A DNA stretch of 64,000 nucleotides from contig NZ_WMEF01000008.1 in NCBI RefSeq assembly GCF_009724685.1, forward strand, positions 1 through 64,000, given 5' to 3'. The stretch comes from Lysinibacillus cavernae (lineage in GTDB: Bacteria; Bacillota; Bacilli; Bacillales_A; Planococcaceae). Position numbers and translations under genes: made by a program. Position 1 is the first letter of the stretch. Each line of letters opens with the position of its first letter. The notes below the pieces were generated by a model. It was not told where the DNA came from. It saw only the letters and a program-made list of their open reading frames with translations, and ran no database searches. Positions 8,670 through 17,208 of this stretch are shown here, piece by piece.

Positions 8670-9437
8670 CTATTCTGTTTTTTCTCGTGTTTTTACTAAA
8701 TAATAAGCATTGACGGAGGATGCAATAGGAATGATCAGTGCAATGCCGATGCCTGCACAAAAAATCGTCATCATTTCAGCACTAAAAACTTTGGAATTGA
8801 CGATTTCACCAATCGAATAAGAGAGATCCTTAAACCATATCAATAAACTTAAATAGCCACCAAAGAAAGCGAAAAATAATGTATTTGTATCCGTTCCTAA
8901 AATGTCCCTTCCAATACTTAATCCAGATGTAAACAGTTTCTTTCTACTAATAGAAGGATTGCGATAAAAAATCTCATGCATGGAAGTAGCGATGGAAATG
9001 GCAACATCCATGATGGCACCGATCGTACTCATAATAATGACAGATGCACCAATCTGCACAAAATTAACACCAATATAGAGGGAAAAGATACTTATTTCTT
9101 CTGTTGATTCTTCTCCAAAGCCTTGGATCATCGATTTTTTCGTTACAAACGTAATAAAAAGCAGTAACACAACAATCGTCACCATTGTGGAGATAAACGC
9201 TGTAATGGTTTTACTGTTTGTTTTATTGATATAGAATAGGCTAATACAGCTAATGACTGTACAGGCGATGAACGTCAGGATAATTGGACTGTTTTTCGGG
9301 TTCGTCATTAAAAAGATGGTGACAAAAAGTACACCAAAATTTAGGAATAAAGAAATAAATGAGCGTACACCTTGTTTACCTCCAACAATCACCATTAAAA
9401 TACATAAAATTACGGCTAATAACACAATTACATTCAT
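8670..9437 (-). CDS. YibE/F family membrane protein, small subunit
   Basis: This 255-residue polytopic membrane protein has about seven hydrophobic segments and the family signature regions IGAIMDVAISIATSMHEI and SGLSIGRDILGTDTNTLFFAF, which are also present in the larger partner. The start ATG overlaps the upstream gene stop by four bases (9434-9437), so the two are translationally coupled. YibE/F proteins (PF07907) usually occur as such pairs in Firmicutes; their transport or signalling role is not established. The gene is last in its operon, with a terminator just downstream. Confidence 0.85.
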   Translation of the reverse strand: MNVIVLLAVILCILMVIVGGKQGVRSFISLFLNFGVLFVTIFLMTNPKNSPIILTFIACTVISCISLFYINKTNSKTITAFISTMVTIVVLLLFITFVTKKSMIQGFGEESTEEISIFSLYIGVNFVQIGASVIIMSTIGAIMDVAISIATSMHEIFYRNPSISRKKLFTSGLSIGRDILGTDTNTLFFAFFGGYLSLLIWFKDLSYSIGEIVNSKVFSAEMMTIFCAGIGIALIIPIASSVNAYYLVKTREKTE

Positions 9438-10594
9438 GCTTTAACCCTCTTTCGATTAATGAAAAATAGAGCAGTATACTGACTAATAGGAATCGTAAGG
9501 ACGACACCAATACCACCTGCTAGCGCTCTAGCCAATTCTAGAGAAAGATTTAAGGACAGTGTAAGCCCTAATGGTGACGAATTTTTCAAATAGAGAATGA
9601 CCATTGGTATGGAACCACAAAGATAAGCAAAAAATAAAATACTCGTAATGGTCCCCATGATATCTCGTCCTATTTCAACACCTGAAGATTTAAGTGCCTT
9701 CACAGAAATAGTAGGATCTTGTTCATATAAAGCAAATATCGAGGAAGCCATCGTAATGGAGACGTCCATGACAGCCCCAAGTGAGCCAATAAATAACCCT
9801 GCCATAAAGATTGTGCGATAGGGGCGAGTTAAAAACTGCATTTCTTCATAACGAAGACCGTTTTCACCCGTTATCCACATCACGACGGAGCTAATGATAA
9901 GTGCAATAACAGTTCCTAATAGCGTTGATATAATGGCTGCATACGTTTTTGTATTCAATCCACTGATGAGTAACAAAGAAATGATGGTAAATAAAAGAAC
10001 ACAAACACCAATTATCAATAACAAGCTCAGGCTACCGTGCTCAACATACAGATCTAACGCAAATGATAAAATCAACGCATTTACAACTAAACTAACAATG
10101 GAGAACAAGCCTTGTCTTTTTCCGATAATGAGTAAGCCGAAAATAAAAATCCAAGCAATGATGATAATGGTTTGATCTCGTTTCAAGTCGAGAATGGAAC
10201 CGGTTAAAACTGATGGCGTTGCTTGATTATTTATGGAGACAAAAATTTCATTGCCTACATGGTATTCTTGATCAAAAGCTCCAGATGAAGAATAGTCATT
10301 CGTCAATTGAATGGACTGCCCCTTGTACTGTCCGTTTTTTATGACTGCTGTAAGATGCTGTGTAAACAAATAATCGTCATTGTCATACATATCTGTCATC
10401 GGTTCTGATTCCGCCACATCAGCTTTGATCACTTCAGCGATAGGTCGATCATAAAATTGTTCATTATGATGAACAAATACAATCGAAATGACACTACAGA
10501 ACACTAATAAGGTAGTTAAAATACCTTGTTTAACCGTAATATTTTTAAAAAATTGCAAGTAAATGACCTCCAAACTGCTGGACTGATTAGTCAC
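9434..10594 (-). CDS. YibE/F family membrane protein, large subunit
   Basis: The protein has 386 residues. An N-terminal membrane segment (~16-38) is followed by an extracytoplasmic beta-rich part of about 90 residues (~45-135) resembling an OB-like domain. About eight membrane helices come next, with the family motifs IGSLGAVMDVSITMASSIF and SGVEIGRDIMGTITSILFF. It shares the C-terminal core with its smaller partner, consistent with ancient duplication. It is first in a two-gene operon. Function is unknown; a channel or transporter role is inference. Confidence 0.85.
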   Translation of the reverse strand: MTNQSSSLEVIYLQFFKNITVKQGILTTLLVFCSVISIVFVHHNEQFYDRPIAEVIKADVAESEPMTDMYDNDDYLFTQHLTAVIKNGQYKGQSIQLTNDYSSSGAFDQEYHVGNEIFVSINNQATPSVLTGSILDLKRDQTIIIIAWIFIFGLLIIGKRQGLFSIVSLVVNALILSFALDLYVEHGSLSLLLIIGVCVLLFTIISLLLISGLNTKTYAAIISTLLGTVIALIISSVVMWITGENGLRYEEMQFLTRPYRTIFMAGLFIGSLGAVMDVSITMASSIFALYEQDPTISVKALKSSGVEIGRDIMGTITSILFFAYLCGSIPMVILYLKNSSPLGLTLSLNLSLELARALAGGIGVVLTIPISQYTALFFINRKRVKA

Positions 10595-10759
10595 CTGTAA
10601 AGGAACGAATTAATGAGAGGGAAGTTCCTTAAAAAGGATAAATGTCTTCAGTTTAATGATTTAGTTTACATTAATCAAGTTATACAAGTTGTAGTAAATT
10701 TGTATTCTATAAAAGTTTGTGTTAAATTAATTGGTACTATTATTCGAAGGGAGGGCAAA

Positions 10760-10936
10760 ATGATGGAAACTGTATTCGCAAAGGGTTTAACTGAAAAAGA
10801 GGTAAAATCTTATAATCTTTGTGGGGATTTGCTTGCAAAGGGAGAAATCTGCCCTTTTTTAAGCAAATTTCATATCGAAACAGGTTCCAAAAGCTTTTTG
10901 CCTTCTAGACATAGCAAGTATTTACATCTGTGTTAG
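10760..10936 (+). CDS. Possible leader peptide or small protein upstream of the ABC-F gene
   Basis: A strong ribosome site (AGGGAGGG) lies just before ATG 10760, giving a 58-residue product with no recognised domain and a Cys/Leu-rich end. The frame contains its own stem-loop: TTTGCTT...AAGCAAA outside, AAAGGG (10837-10842)/CCCTTT with a T run inside. A strong terminator follows at 10961. The arrangement resembles ribosome-mediated attenuation leaders of some ABC-F and antibiotic-response genes. It could equally be an unrelated small gene. Confidence 0.45.
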   Translation: MMETVFAKGLTEKEVKSYNLCGDLLAKGEICPFLSKFHIETGSKSFLPSRHSKYLHLC

Positions 10937-10960
10937 TAGCATGAATACGATATAGTGAGC

Positions 10961-10993
10961 AAAAAAGCGCCGGTTCCTGAACGGCGCTTTTTT
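10961..10993. terminator. Strong bidirectional hairpin terminator
   Basis: AAAAAAGCGCCG (10961-10972) and CGGCGCTTTTTT (10982-10993) are perfectly complementary around GTTCCTGAA. It separates the 58-residue frame from the ABC-F gene about 190 bp further on. Confidence 0.85.
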
Positions 10994-11181
10994 TGCGTTT
11001 TGTGTGAGATATAGAATAGGGCCTCTACACAGAGGTTCATTATTTTCCAAGGTGCCGTTTTTATGGTGCCTTTTTTTGTTGTGGAGGAATGGAGAATGGG
11101 ACATCTTATACGTCCATTTATTTCTTAAGCATGACAGCTTAGTGAAATGATGGACAAAAAAGATTAAGGAGTTTGAAAAAA

Positions 11182-12807
11182 ATGATACTTCAATTAAATG
11201 GAATTAGTAAAAGCTATTTGGGGGACCCAATTCTCTCAAATATTTCGATGAAAATGGAAAGTGGAGATCGGATTGGGCTTATTGGTGTAAATGGAGCTGG
11301 GAAATCTACATTGCTACAGATTATTGCAGGTGATCTGCCTTATGATAAGGGAGAAATTTTCACGGGAAAAGGAGTGACGATGGGCTATTTGCGTCAAGAC
11401 AGTGGATTGCAGATGAGTAATACCATTTGGACTGAAATGCTAGGGGGATTTACGGAGCTTCTAGCGGTTGAAGAGGAACTTCATGAGCTAGAATTGCAAA
11501 TGGGTGAGCCGTCTTTATTAAATAATCCTGAAAAATTTGAGCAAGTAATGACGCGATACGCCGTCAAAGCAGATTGGTTTACACAACAAGGTGGCTATGA
11601 CGTCGAGACAAAAATTCATAGTATTTTAAATGGAATGGGCTTTGGTGACATCTCCAAAAATACACAGATCGAAAAGCTAAGTGGGGGACAGAAAACGAGA
11701 CTTGCTCTAGCAAAAATCTTATTAGAACAGCCAGATTTGTTGCTGTTAGATGAACCAACAAATCACTTGGATTTGGAGACTTTAAATTGGCTTGAACATT
11801 ATTTACGTGGCTATCAAGGAGCCATACTTATTATTTCCCACGATCGTTACTTTTTAGATGCGTTAGTAAACGAGATTTATGAGATTGAGCGTACTAAAGG
11901 TACGAAGTATAGCGGTAATTACTCTAAGTATGTGGAAAGTAAAGCTAAAAATCGTCAATTGCTAGAGAAAAAATATACAAGGCAACAACAACAAATTGCC
12001 AAAATGGAGGAGTATATTCAGCGTAATATTGCTATGGCAACGTCTTCAAAAAGTGCGAAGAACAAGCGAAAACAGCTTGAACGAATTGAACGTATTGAGA
12101 AGCCGTTGAAAGATTTAAAACAAGCACAAATGGCATTTACCACAGACAAGAAATCTCATAAAGAAGTATTGAAGGTTCGAGATTTGAATATATCTTTTAA
12201 GGTGGAAAACGACAAAAAAACATTGTTGCAAGATATTTCATTCGAATTATACAGAGATGATCGGGTTGCATTAATTGGTCCAAATGGTGTTGGCAAAACA
12301 ACGTTATTGAAAACGTTGTTAAAGGACATTACTCCAGATAGTGGTGTTGTCACTTGGGGCAATGGTGTGACGATTGGCTACTACGACCAAGAACAATCGA
12401 CGTTACATCCCAATAATACAGTATTAAATGAAGTTTGGAATGCATTTCCATCGGTTGAAGAGGCAAACGTACGTACAGTGCTCGGTAACTTTTTGTTCAC
12501 GGGTGAAGATGTTTTTAAAAAGGTATCCGCATTAAGTGGAGGCGAAAAAGCACGAGTAGCTTTAGCTAAACTTATTTTGCAGAAAGCAAATGTTTTAATT
12601 ATGGATGAACCAACAAATCATCTCGATTTATTTAGTAAGGAAGTATTGGAGGAGGCACTTTTAAGGTTTGAAGGTACATTACTATGTATTTCACATGATC
12701 GTTATTTTTTAAATAAACTAGCTGACAAAATGCTAGAGCTTTCTTCGACTGGTGTGACAGTCTTTCAAGGTAATTATGATGATTATGTTCAAAAGGGAAG
12801 AAGATAA
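11182..12807 (+). CDS. ydiF: ABC-F family ATPase (YdiF-like translation factor)
   Basis: This soluble protein of 541 residues has two ATPase domains and no membrane segments. Domain 1 has Walker A GVNGAGKST, signature LSGGQKTRLALAK and Walker B LLLLDEPTNHLD. Domain 2 has GPNGVGKTT, LSGGEKARVALAK and VLIMDEPTNHLD. A charged linker (~residues 240-320) is the ABC-F signature region that contacts ribosomal tRNA. The overall pattern matches B. subtilis YdiF, but the C-terminal coiled-coil extension of that protein (~640 aa) is missing. I chose ATG 11182 because TAAGGAG is 10 bases upstream; the TTG at 11173 is too close. Members act on the ribosomal E site as translation or antibiotic-protection factors, and which applies here cannot be told from sequence. 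Confidence 0.85.
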   Translation: MILQLNGISKSYLGDPILSNISMKMESGDRIGLIGVNGAGKSTLLQIIAGDLPYDKGEIFTGKGVTMGYLRQDSGLQMSNTIWTEMLGGFTELLAVEEELHELELQMGEPSLLNNPEKFEQVMTRYAVKADWFTQQGGYDVETKIHSILNGMGFGDISKNTQIEKLSGGQKTRLALAKILLEQPDLLLLDEPTNHLDLETLNWLEHYLRGYQGAILIISHDRYFLDALVNEIYEIERTKGTKYSGNYSKYVESKAKNRQLLEKKYTRQQQQIAKMEEYIQRNIAMATSSKSAKNKRKQLERIERIEKPLKDLKQAQMAFTTDKKSHKEVLKVRDLNISFKVENDKKTLLQDISFELYRDDRVALIGPNGVGKTTLLKTLLKDITPDSGVVTWGNGVTIGYYDQEQSTLHPNNTVLNEVWNAFPSVEEANVRTVLGNFLFTGEDVFKKVSALSGGEKARVALAKLILQKANVLIMDEPTNHLDLFSKEVLEEALLRFEGTLLCISHDRYFLNKLADKMLELSSTGVTVFQGNYDDYVQKGRR

Positions 12808-12818
12808 AAGGCATAACA

Positions 12819-12862
12819 GCCACCTCTTTGGTTATTCGTGTAGCCAAGGAGGTGGCCTCTTT
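12819..12862 (+). terminator. Terminator of the ABC-F gene
   Basis: GCCACCTC (12819-12826) pairs with GAGGTGGC (12849-12856), extended by TTGGTT/AGCCAA with a mismatch, then CTCTTTTT. Confidence 0.85.
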
Positions 12863-12934
12863 TTGAAATTTTTTAGAGAGAAGGATGGATAATATAATAA
12901 AATAGTGTTATCGTAAGAACTAGCTAAATAAAAT

Positions 12935-13056
12935 GATCCTTCGGGGTAGGGTGAAATTCCCAATCGGCGGTGATGAAGTAATTCAAAGTCCGTGAGCGCA
13001 AGCTGATTTGGTGCAAATCCAAAACCGACAGTTACAGTCTGGATGGGAGAAGGGTA
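12935..13056 (+). promoter_or_regulatory. FMN riboswitch (RFN element), upstream copy
   Basis: The conserved RFN core is clear: TTCGGGGTAGGGTGAAATTCC, AATCGGCGGTGATGAA, AGTCCGTGAGCGC, TGATTTGGTGCAAATCC, ACCGACAG and a closing GTCTGGATGGGAGAA. P1 is ATCCTT (12936-12941) with AAGGGT (13050-13055). It is followed by its own expression platform and terminator. FMN binding is expected to favour termination and shut the riboflavin operon. Confidence 0.95.
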
Positions 13057-13156
13057 TAAGTGCAAGCTTTTTAAATTGATTGTAATTTAGAGGGTTTATT
13101 TGACTATGCACTTATCACATGACTTCCCATAAATATTTTTTGGGAAGTTTTTTTTA
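13056..13156 (+). terminator. Expression platform and terminator of FMN riboswitch 1
   Basis: The terminator is ACTTCCCA (13122-13129)/TGGGAAGT (13141-13148) followed by an eight-T run. A separate 9-bp helix, ATAAGTGCA (13056-13064)/TGCACTTAT (13107-13115), begins at the 3' edge of P1 and may take part in the switch. Confidence 0.8.
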
Positions 13157-13182
13157 TTTAGCAAACCAATTGAATAGAAGAT

Positions 13183-13302
13183 GTTCTTCGGGGTAGGGTG
13201 AAATTCCCAATCGGCGGTGATGAAGCAATTCAAAGTCCGTGAGCGCAAGCTGATTTGGTGCAAATCCAAAACCGACAGTGATAGTCTGGATGGGAGAAGA
13301 AC
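13183..13302 (+). promoter_or_regulatory. FMN riboswitch (RFN element), downstream copy
   Basis: A second complete RFN element lies exactly 247 bp after the first. The core differs at only three positions (AAGCA for AAGTA; GTGATAGT for GTTACAGT). P1 is GTTCTT (13183-13188) with AAGAAC (13297-13302), changed on both strands relative to copy 1 so that pairing is kept. This covariation argues that both copies fold and are under selection. Confidence 0.95.
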
Positions 13303-13371
13303 GAGTGAGATGACAGTCTATGGAAAAAACAGTATCCAATTAGGCTTATTTGTTGACGTCTTATACTCCCA

Positions 13372-13399
13372 AAACCCCTTTGTTGAAAGGGGTTTTTTT
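13372..13399 (+). terminator. Terminator of FMN riboswitch 2
   Basis: AAACCCCTTT (13372-13381) and AAAGGGGTTT (13386-13395) pair around GTTG and lead into a T run. The sequence is unrelated to the terminator of copy 1. Confidence 0.88.
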
Positions 13400-13423
13400 A
13401 TTGAAAGCTGAAGGAGGGAGAAG

Positions 13424-13492
13424 ACGGATAAAAGTTGAAAAGTGACAGGTAGAACAAAGGAACTGACGGATAGAAGAGAGATTTCGCTAACC
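13424..13492 (+). repeat. Degenerate GGATAGAA-type repeats in the ribE leader
   Basis: ACGGATAAAAGTTGAAAAG, ACAGGTAGAACAAAGGAACT and ACGGATAGAAGAG follow one another with a ~20-22-bp period. They look like degraded members of the family that forms the array at 62044-62470. Confidence 0.45.
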
Positions 13493-13512
13493 AATGAAAA
13501 GCAGGTGATTGA

Positions 13513-14151
13513 ATGTTTACAGGGCTTGTAGAGGATATTGGCACAATAAAAGCCATGCAAAGCGATAGGCACAGTATGAAAATTACGATTAACTCTTCCA
13601 AGATAGCAGAGGATGTAAAGCTTGGGGACAGTATAGCGGTCAATGGTGTTTGTTTAACGGTAACACATTTTACGGACCTGGAGCTAACGATGGATGTCAT
13701 GCCTGAAACAGTCAAAGCAACAAATTTACAGCAGCTGGCAATAGGGGATCCTGTTAATTTAGAGCGAGCCATGCCTGCTAATGGACGATTCGGTGGTCAT
13801 TTTGTTGCAGGACATGTAGATGGAGTAGGAAAAATTTTACGAAAGCGTCCTGTTGCCAACGCAGTTTATATTGATATCGAATTGTCAGAGGAATTAACAA
13901 GCTATTGTATTCCAAAGGGCTCCATAACGATTGATGGCACAAGCTTAACAATATTTCATGTTGAATCGAACAGTGCCACTATTTCACTCATTCCCCATAC
14001 TTACAAAGAAACTGTTTTAGGTATGAAGAAGATTGGAGCAATTGTGAATATCGAAACGGATTTAGTTGGCAAGTACATTTTACAGCAACTGAAAAAAGGA
14101 CATGTAACGCCTGCTATTACGAGAGATTACTTAGCACAACATGGTTTTTAA
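13513..14151 (+). CDS. ribE: Riboflavin synthase, alpha subunit
   Basis: The 212-residue protein begins with the diagnostic [10 protein letters not shown] and contains two lumazine-binding barrels. Repeat 1 spans ~1-95 with VNGVCLTV and ends near [23 protein letters not shown]. Repeat 2 spans ~98-190 with IDGTSLT and SLIPHT. It dismutates two 6,7-dimethyl-8-ribityllumazine molecules to riboflavin and works with the lumazine synthase capsid encoded at 14823. The start has AGGTGATT upstream. It is the first gene after the two FMN riboswitches, the position occupied by ribD in the usual ribD-ribE-ribBA-ribH operon. Confidence 0.96.
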   Translation: MFTGLVEDIGTIKAMQSDRHSMKITINSSKIAEDVKLGDSIAVNGVCLTVTHFTDLELTMDVMPETVKATNLQQLAIGDPVNLERAMPANGRFGGHFVAGHVDGVGKILRKRPVANAVYIDIELSEELTSYCIPKGSITIDGTSLTIFHVESNSATISLIPHTYKETVLGMKKIGAIVNIETDLVGKYILQQLKKGHVTPAITRDYLAQHGF

Positions 14152-14177
14152 TAGTACAAAATGAGGAGATGACAATA

Positions 14178-14807
14178 GTGCTACATGCAATTGAAGAAGC
14201 CATTGAGGATTTAAAGCAAGGCAAAATGATTGTGGTGGTGGATGATGAGGATCGGGAAAATGAGGGGGATCTTCTGGCACTTGCTGAATTCATAACACCA
14301 GCAACAATTAACTTTATGGCGACCTATGGTAGAGGGTTAATTTGTACACCCATTTCACAGCAGCTTGCTCAAAGTCTAGAGCTGCACCCGATGGTTCAAT
14401 ACAATACGGATAATCATCAAACAGCATTTACCGTCAGTATTGATCATGTAGTAACAACGACAGGGATAAGTGCCTTTGAACGAGCAGTCACGATACAAAA
14501 GATGATTGAACCTCAAGCAAAGCCGACTGATTTTCGTCGACCAGGCCATGTTTTTCCACTGATAGCAAAGGATAAAGGTGTCTTAGAGCGGAGAGGACAT
14601 ACAGAAGCGACAATTGATTTAGCAAAGCTATGTCATAGTGTGCCAGCTGGTGTTATTTGCGAAATCATGGGAGATGATGGTCAGATGTTACGTTTTGAAG
14701 AACTGAAAAAATATGCGGCTCATCACGGCTTAAAAATGATATCCATAGAGGCGTTGGTTGCTTATCTTAGACAATTATGCATAACCGAAAATAAACTATC
14801 TATTTAA
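14178..14807 (+). CDS. ribB: 3,4-dihydroxy-2-butanone 4-phosphate synthase (monofunctional)
   Basis: It converts ribulose 5-phosphate to formate and DHBP, the four-carbon precursor of riboflavin. [10 protein letters not shown] (metal site) near residue 22, [21 protein letters not shown] and [11 protein letters not shown] are all present. The protein stops at about 210 residues, the length of monofunctional RibB. The GTP cyclohydrolase II half found in B. subtilis RibBA (~398 aa) is absent and the end is clean, with ribH following. I prefer GTG 14178 because GAGGAG abuts the ATG at 14169. Co-transcribed with ribE (about 26 bp gap) and ribH (15 bp). Confidence 0.93.
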   Translation: MLHAIEEAIEDLKQGKMIVVVDDEDRENEGDLLALAEFITPATINFMATYGRGLICTPISQQLAQSLELHPMVQYNTDNHQTAFTVSIDHVVTTTGISAFERAVTIQKMIEPQAKPTDFRRPGHVFPLIAKDKGVLERRGHTEATIDLAKLCHSVPAGVICEIMGDDGQMLRFEELKKYAAHHGLKMISIEALVAYLRQLCITENKLSI

Positions 14808-14822
14808 AAAGGAGAAATAAAA

Positions 14823-15290
14823 ATGGGTCAAACATTTGAAGCACAATTAATTGGGACGGATTTGAAAATTGCAGTAGTAGTAGGTCGATTTAATGAGTTT
14901 ATAACAAGTAAATTATTAGACGGTGCAATGGATGGTTTAAAACGCCATGGTGTAGATGAAGCAGCAATTGATGTAGCGTGGGTTCCAGGAGCTTTTGAAG
15001 TTCCTTTTATTGCGAAACAATTAGCAGAAACGAAGAAATATGATGCCATTATTGGTTTAGGTACTGTCATTCGTGGGTCTACAACTCATTATGATTATGT
15101 TTGTAATGAGTCAGCAAAAGGTATTGCCAATGTGTCCTTAACAACAAATGTACCTGTTATTTTCGGTATTGTGACTACGGAAAATATTGAACAGGCTATT
15201 GAACGTGCAGGCACAAAATCTGGTAATAAAGGCTATGATGCGGCGATGTCTGCGATTGAGATGGGAAATCTAAAGAAAATGATTGGTTAA
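14823..15290 (+). CDS. ribH: 6,7-dimethyl-8-ribityllumazine synthase
   Basis: The 155-residue protein matches the family in length and motifs: [10 protein letters not shown] near the N-terminus, [27 protein letters not shown] with the catalytic His, and [15 protein letters not shown]. It condenses DHBP with 5-amino-6-ribitylaminouracil. AAAGGAGAA precedes the ATG. It is the last gene of the ribE-ribB-ribH operon. The enzymes for the GTP branch (GCH II, RibD) must be encoded elsewhere if the cell makes riboflavin. Confidence 0.96.
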   Translation: MGQTFEAQLIGTDLKIAVVVGRFNEFITSKLLDGAMDGLKRHGVDEAAIDVAWVPGAFEVPFIAKQLAETKKYDAIIGLGTVIRGSTTHYDYVCNESAKGIANVSLTTNVPVIFGIVTTENIEQAIERAGTKSGNKGYDAAMSAIEMGNLKKMIG

Positions 15291-15442
15291 GGTATTTTGA
15301 ATCCTTGTTATATCATTTGTTTTCTTGAATAGTTTGAACAACCATGGGAAAAATATGCTTAAGTGTATTTATTGAATGTGATCTTTTTCATAAATGTACT
15401 AATCATGAGCTGGCTCAGTAGGAGATGAGGTGTATTTCATCT

Positions 15443-16885
15443 ATGGAACAAATGATCAATTTGAAAATGTTGAAATCACTATTTCAACGCTCTGCTGATG
15501 TGATTTTCCAACAGTATAAATTTCAACAATATACAGTACATCTGATTACTTGTGATGCGATGTTCAATGAACAAATACTTCAGACAGTGGTTGTCCAACG
15601 GGTGCAATCATTATTGAGCAGTATCTCTGACGAAATGTTAGAGGAGCAAATTGAACAGCATTTACACATTCCGTATTTACAAAAGGTTTTAACGAAAGAT
15701 GATGTCATTACAAGAGTCTATAAAGGCCATGTATTATTGTATTTTGAAGAAAGTCAGTTACTTTATTCTAGTGATATTTCGAAAAGACCGAATCGAGAGC
15801 CTGGGGAAACAACATTGGAATTAGTTGTTAAAGGACCTAGAGATGACTTTATTGAAGATGTTTTTATTAACATTGCTTTATTAAGAAAGCGATTACCCAC
15901 TAATTCATTTAGTGTAGAGACATTAGAAATTGGGAAACGTTCTAAAACAACAGTAGCGGTACTTTATATGGAAGACATTGTGAACTTAAACATGTTGGAA
16001 CAAATCAGATTACAATTGCAACAGATTGATACAGATATTGTTGTGAATGGTGATTTGTTAATGGAAACGGTCGAAAAGACTGCCTCAATTCTTCCGAGGC
16101 ATGATTATACCGGAAGGCCAGATTTTGCTATTCAGGCATTAATTAGGGGAAGAATACTAATAATGATCGATGGTGTTTCGTATGCCATCATTACACCTAC
16201 GAATATTATGCTTCTCTTTAAATCAGGAGAAGATAATGATTATCCTATCATTGTCAGTTCAATGGAACGACTGCTCCGAATTGTGGGGATATTAATCAGC
16301 ATGCTGTCACCAGGTTTTTGGCTTGCATTAACGACGTATCATCAAGAACAACTCCCTTTTCTTCTTTTAGCAACAGTTGTTGAATCAAGAACGGGTCTCC
16401 CATTTCCAACGATTCTCGAAATATTAATGATGTTATTTATGTTCGAATTATTTCGTGAAGCAAATTTACGGCTTCCTAGAGCGATTAGTGGCTCAATAAG
16501 TGTAGTGGGAGGATTAATTATCGGTGATGCTGCCATTAAAGCTGGCGTGACAAGCCCATCGATGATTGTCGTGATTGCCATTTCTAGTATTGCTGCTTTT
16601 ACGTTAGTCAACCAATCGTTTGTGACAGCCATGAGCATTTTCCGATTAATTATTATTATAGCATCCGCCTTTTTCGGTTTATTTGGCTTCTTTATGTCAT
16701 TGTTTTTTATCCTTATATACGGAGCAAATATGCGTGTCTTGGGTGTTCCTTATTTAAACTTTAGTGCAGATCTCGAAAAAGACAATATTAAAAAGTCATT
16801 ATTAAGAGTATCTCCAAAAGGCTATAGAAGAAGGCCATCCTTTTTAAATCCACAGGATCGAACACGTACTTCGAGTAAAAAATAA
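15443..16885 (+). CDS. GerA-family spore germination receptor A subunit, orphan
   Basis: This ~480-residue protein has the GerAA architecture. A hydrophilic N-terminal half includes VIEDVFINIALLRKRLP-like and DIVNLNMLEQI segments and the conserved GRPDFAIQALIRGRILIMIDG. Four to five membrane helices follow (residues ~275-440) with SPGFWLALTTYHQEQLP and VVGGLIIGDAAIKAG. Such subunits sit in the inner spore membrane and help sense nutrient germinants. ATG 15443 (MEQMINL) is preferred because GATGAGGTG lies about 10 bases upstream. No gerB or gerC partner is adjacent, and a terminator follows. It therefore acts with subunits from elsewhere or is a relic of a tricistronic operon. Confidence 0.88.
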   Translation: MEQMINLKMLKSLFQRSADVIFQQYKFQQYTVHLITCDAMFNEQILQTVVVQRVQSLLSSISDEMLEEQIEQHLHIPYLQKVLTKDDVITRVYKGHVLLYFEESQLLYSSDISKRPNREPGETTLELVVKGPRDDFIEDVFINIALLRKRLPTNSFSVETLEIGKRSKTTVAVLYMEDIVNLNMLEQIRLQLQQIDTDIVVNGDLLMETVEKTASILPRHDYTGRPDFAIQALIRGRILIMIDGVSYAIITPTNIMLLFKSGEDNDYPIIVSSMERLLRIVGILISMLSPGFWLALTTYHQEQLPFLLLATVVESRTGLPFPTILEILMMLFMFELFREANLRLPRAISGSISVVGGLIIGDAAIKAGVTSPSMIVVIAISSIAAFTLVNQSFVTAMSIFRLIIIIASAFFGLFGFFMSLFFILIYGANMRVLGVPYLNFSADLEKDNIKKSLLRVSPKGYRRRPSFLNPQDRTRTSSKK

Positions 16886-16899
16886 ACAAAATTCATTGT

Positions 16900-16932
16900 A
16901 GATCAGGTATTATAGGTACCTGATCTATTTTT
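16900..16932 (+). terminator. Terminator of the GerA-type gene
   Basis: AGATCAGGTA (16900-16909) is perfectly complementary to TACCTGATCT (16917-16926), followed by ATTTTTTA. Confidence 0.85.
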
Positions 16933-17208
16933 TATGACCTTTGATTTAGTGAACAATTAAATTTTTAAATCGTATAGGATATGAGACATGTAATGTTATT
17001 ATTAACCTTTTTAGTTTACTTTCTTGTTAAGGATATTTAAACTATTGATTACGACTTGCAATTTTAGGTATCAATAAAATAAAAATTGATTTTATGTTTT
17101 AATTTATGTAGGATATACAAGCAATATTAGCTATACAAACAAAAAATAGAGTTAATTATTATATAATGATAATATAGAATATTAATAGATGAGGAAGTCC
17201 CGTTTTAT
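16933..17208. other. Very AT-rich spacer upstream of the sensor kinase
   Basis: No coding potential is visible. TATAAT-like words near 17160-17175 could serve as the -10 of the kinase promoter. The 3' end holds the GAGGAAG ribosome site. Confidence 0.4.

Noticed and set aside
10613..10759. Longer version of the small frame before the ABC-F gene, starting at 10613
   Set aside because: The strong ribosome site lies at 10748-10756, so initiation at 10760 is far more likely.
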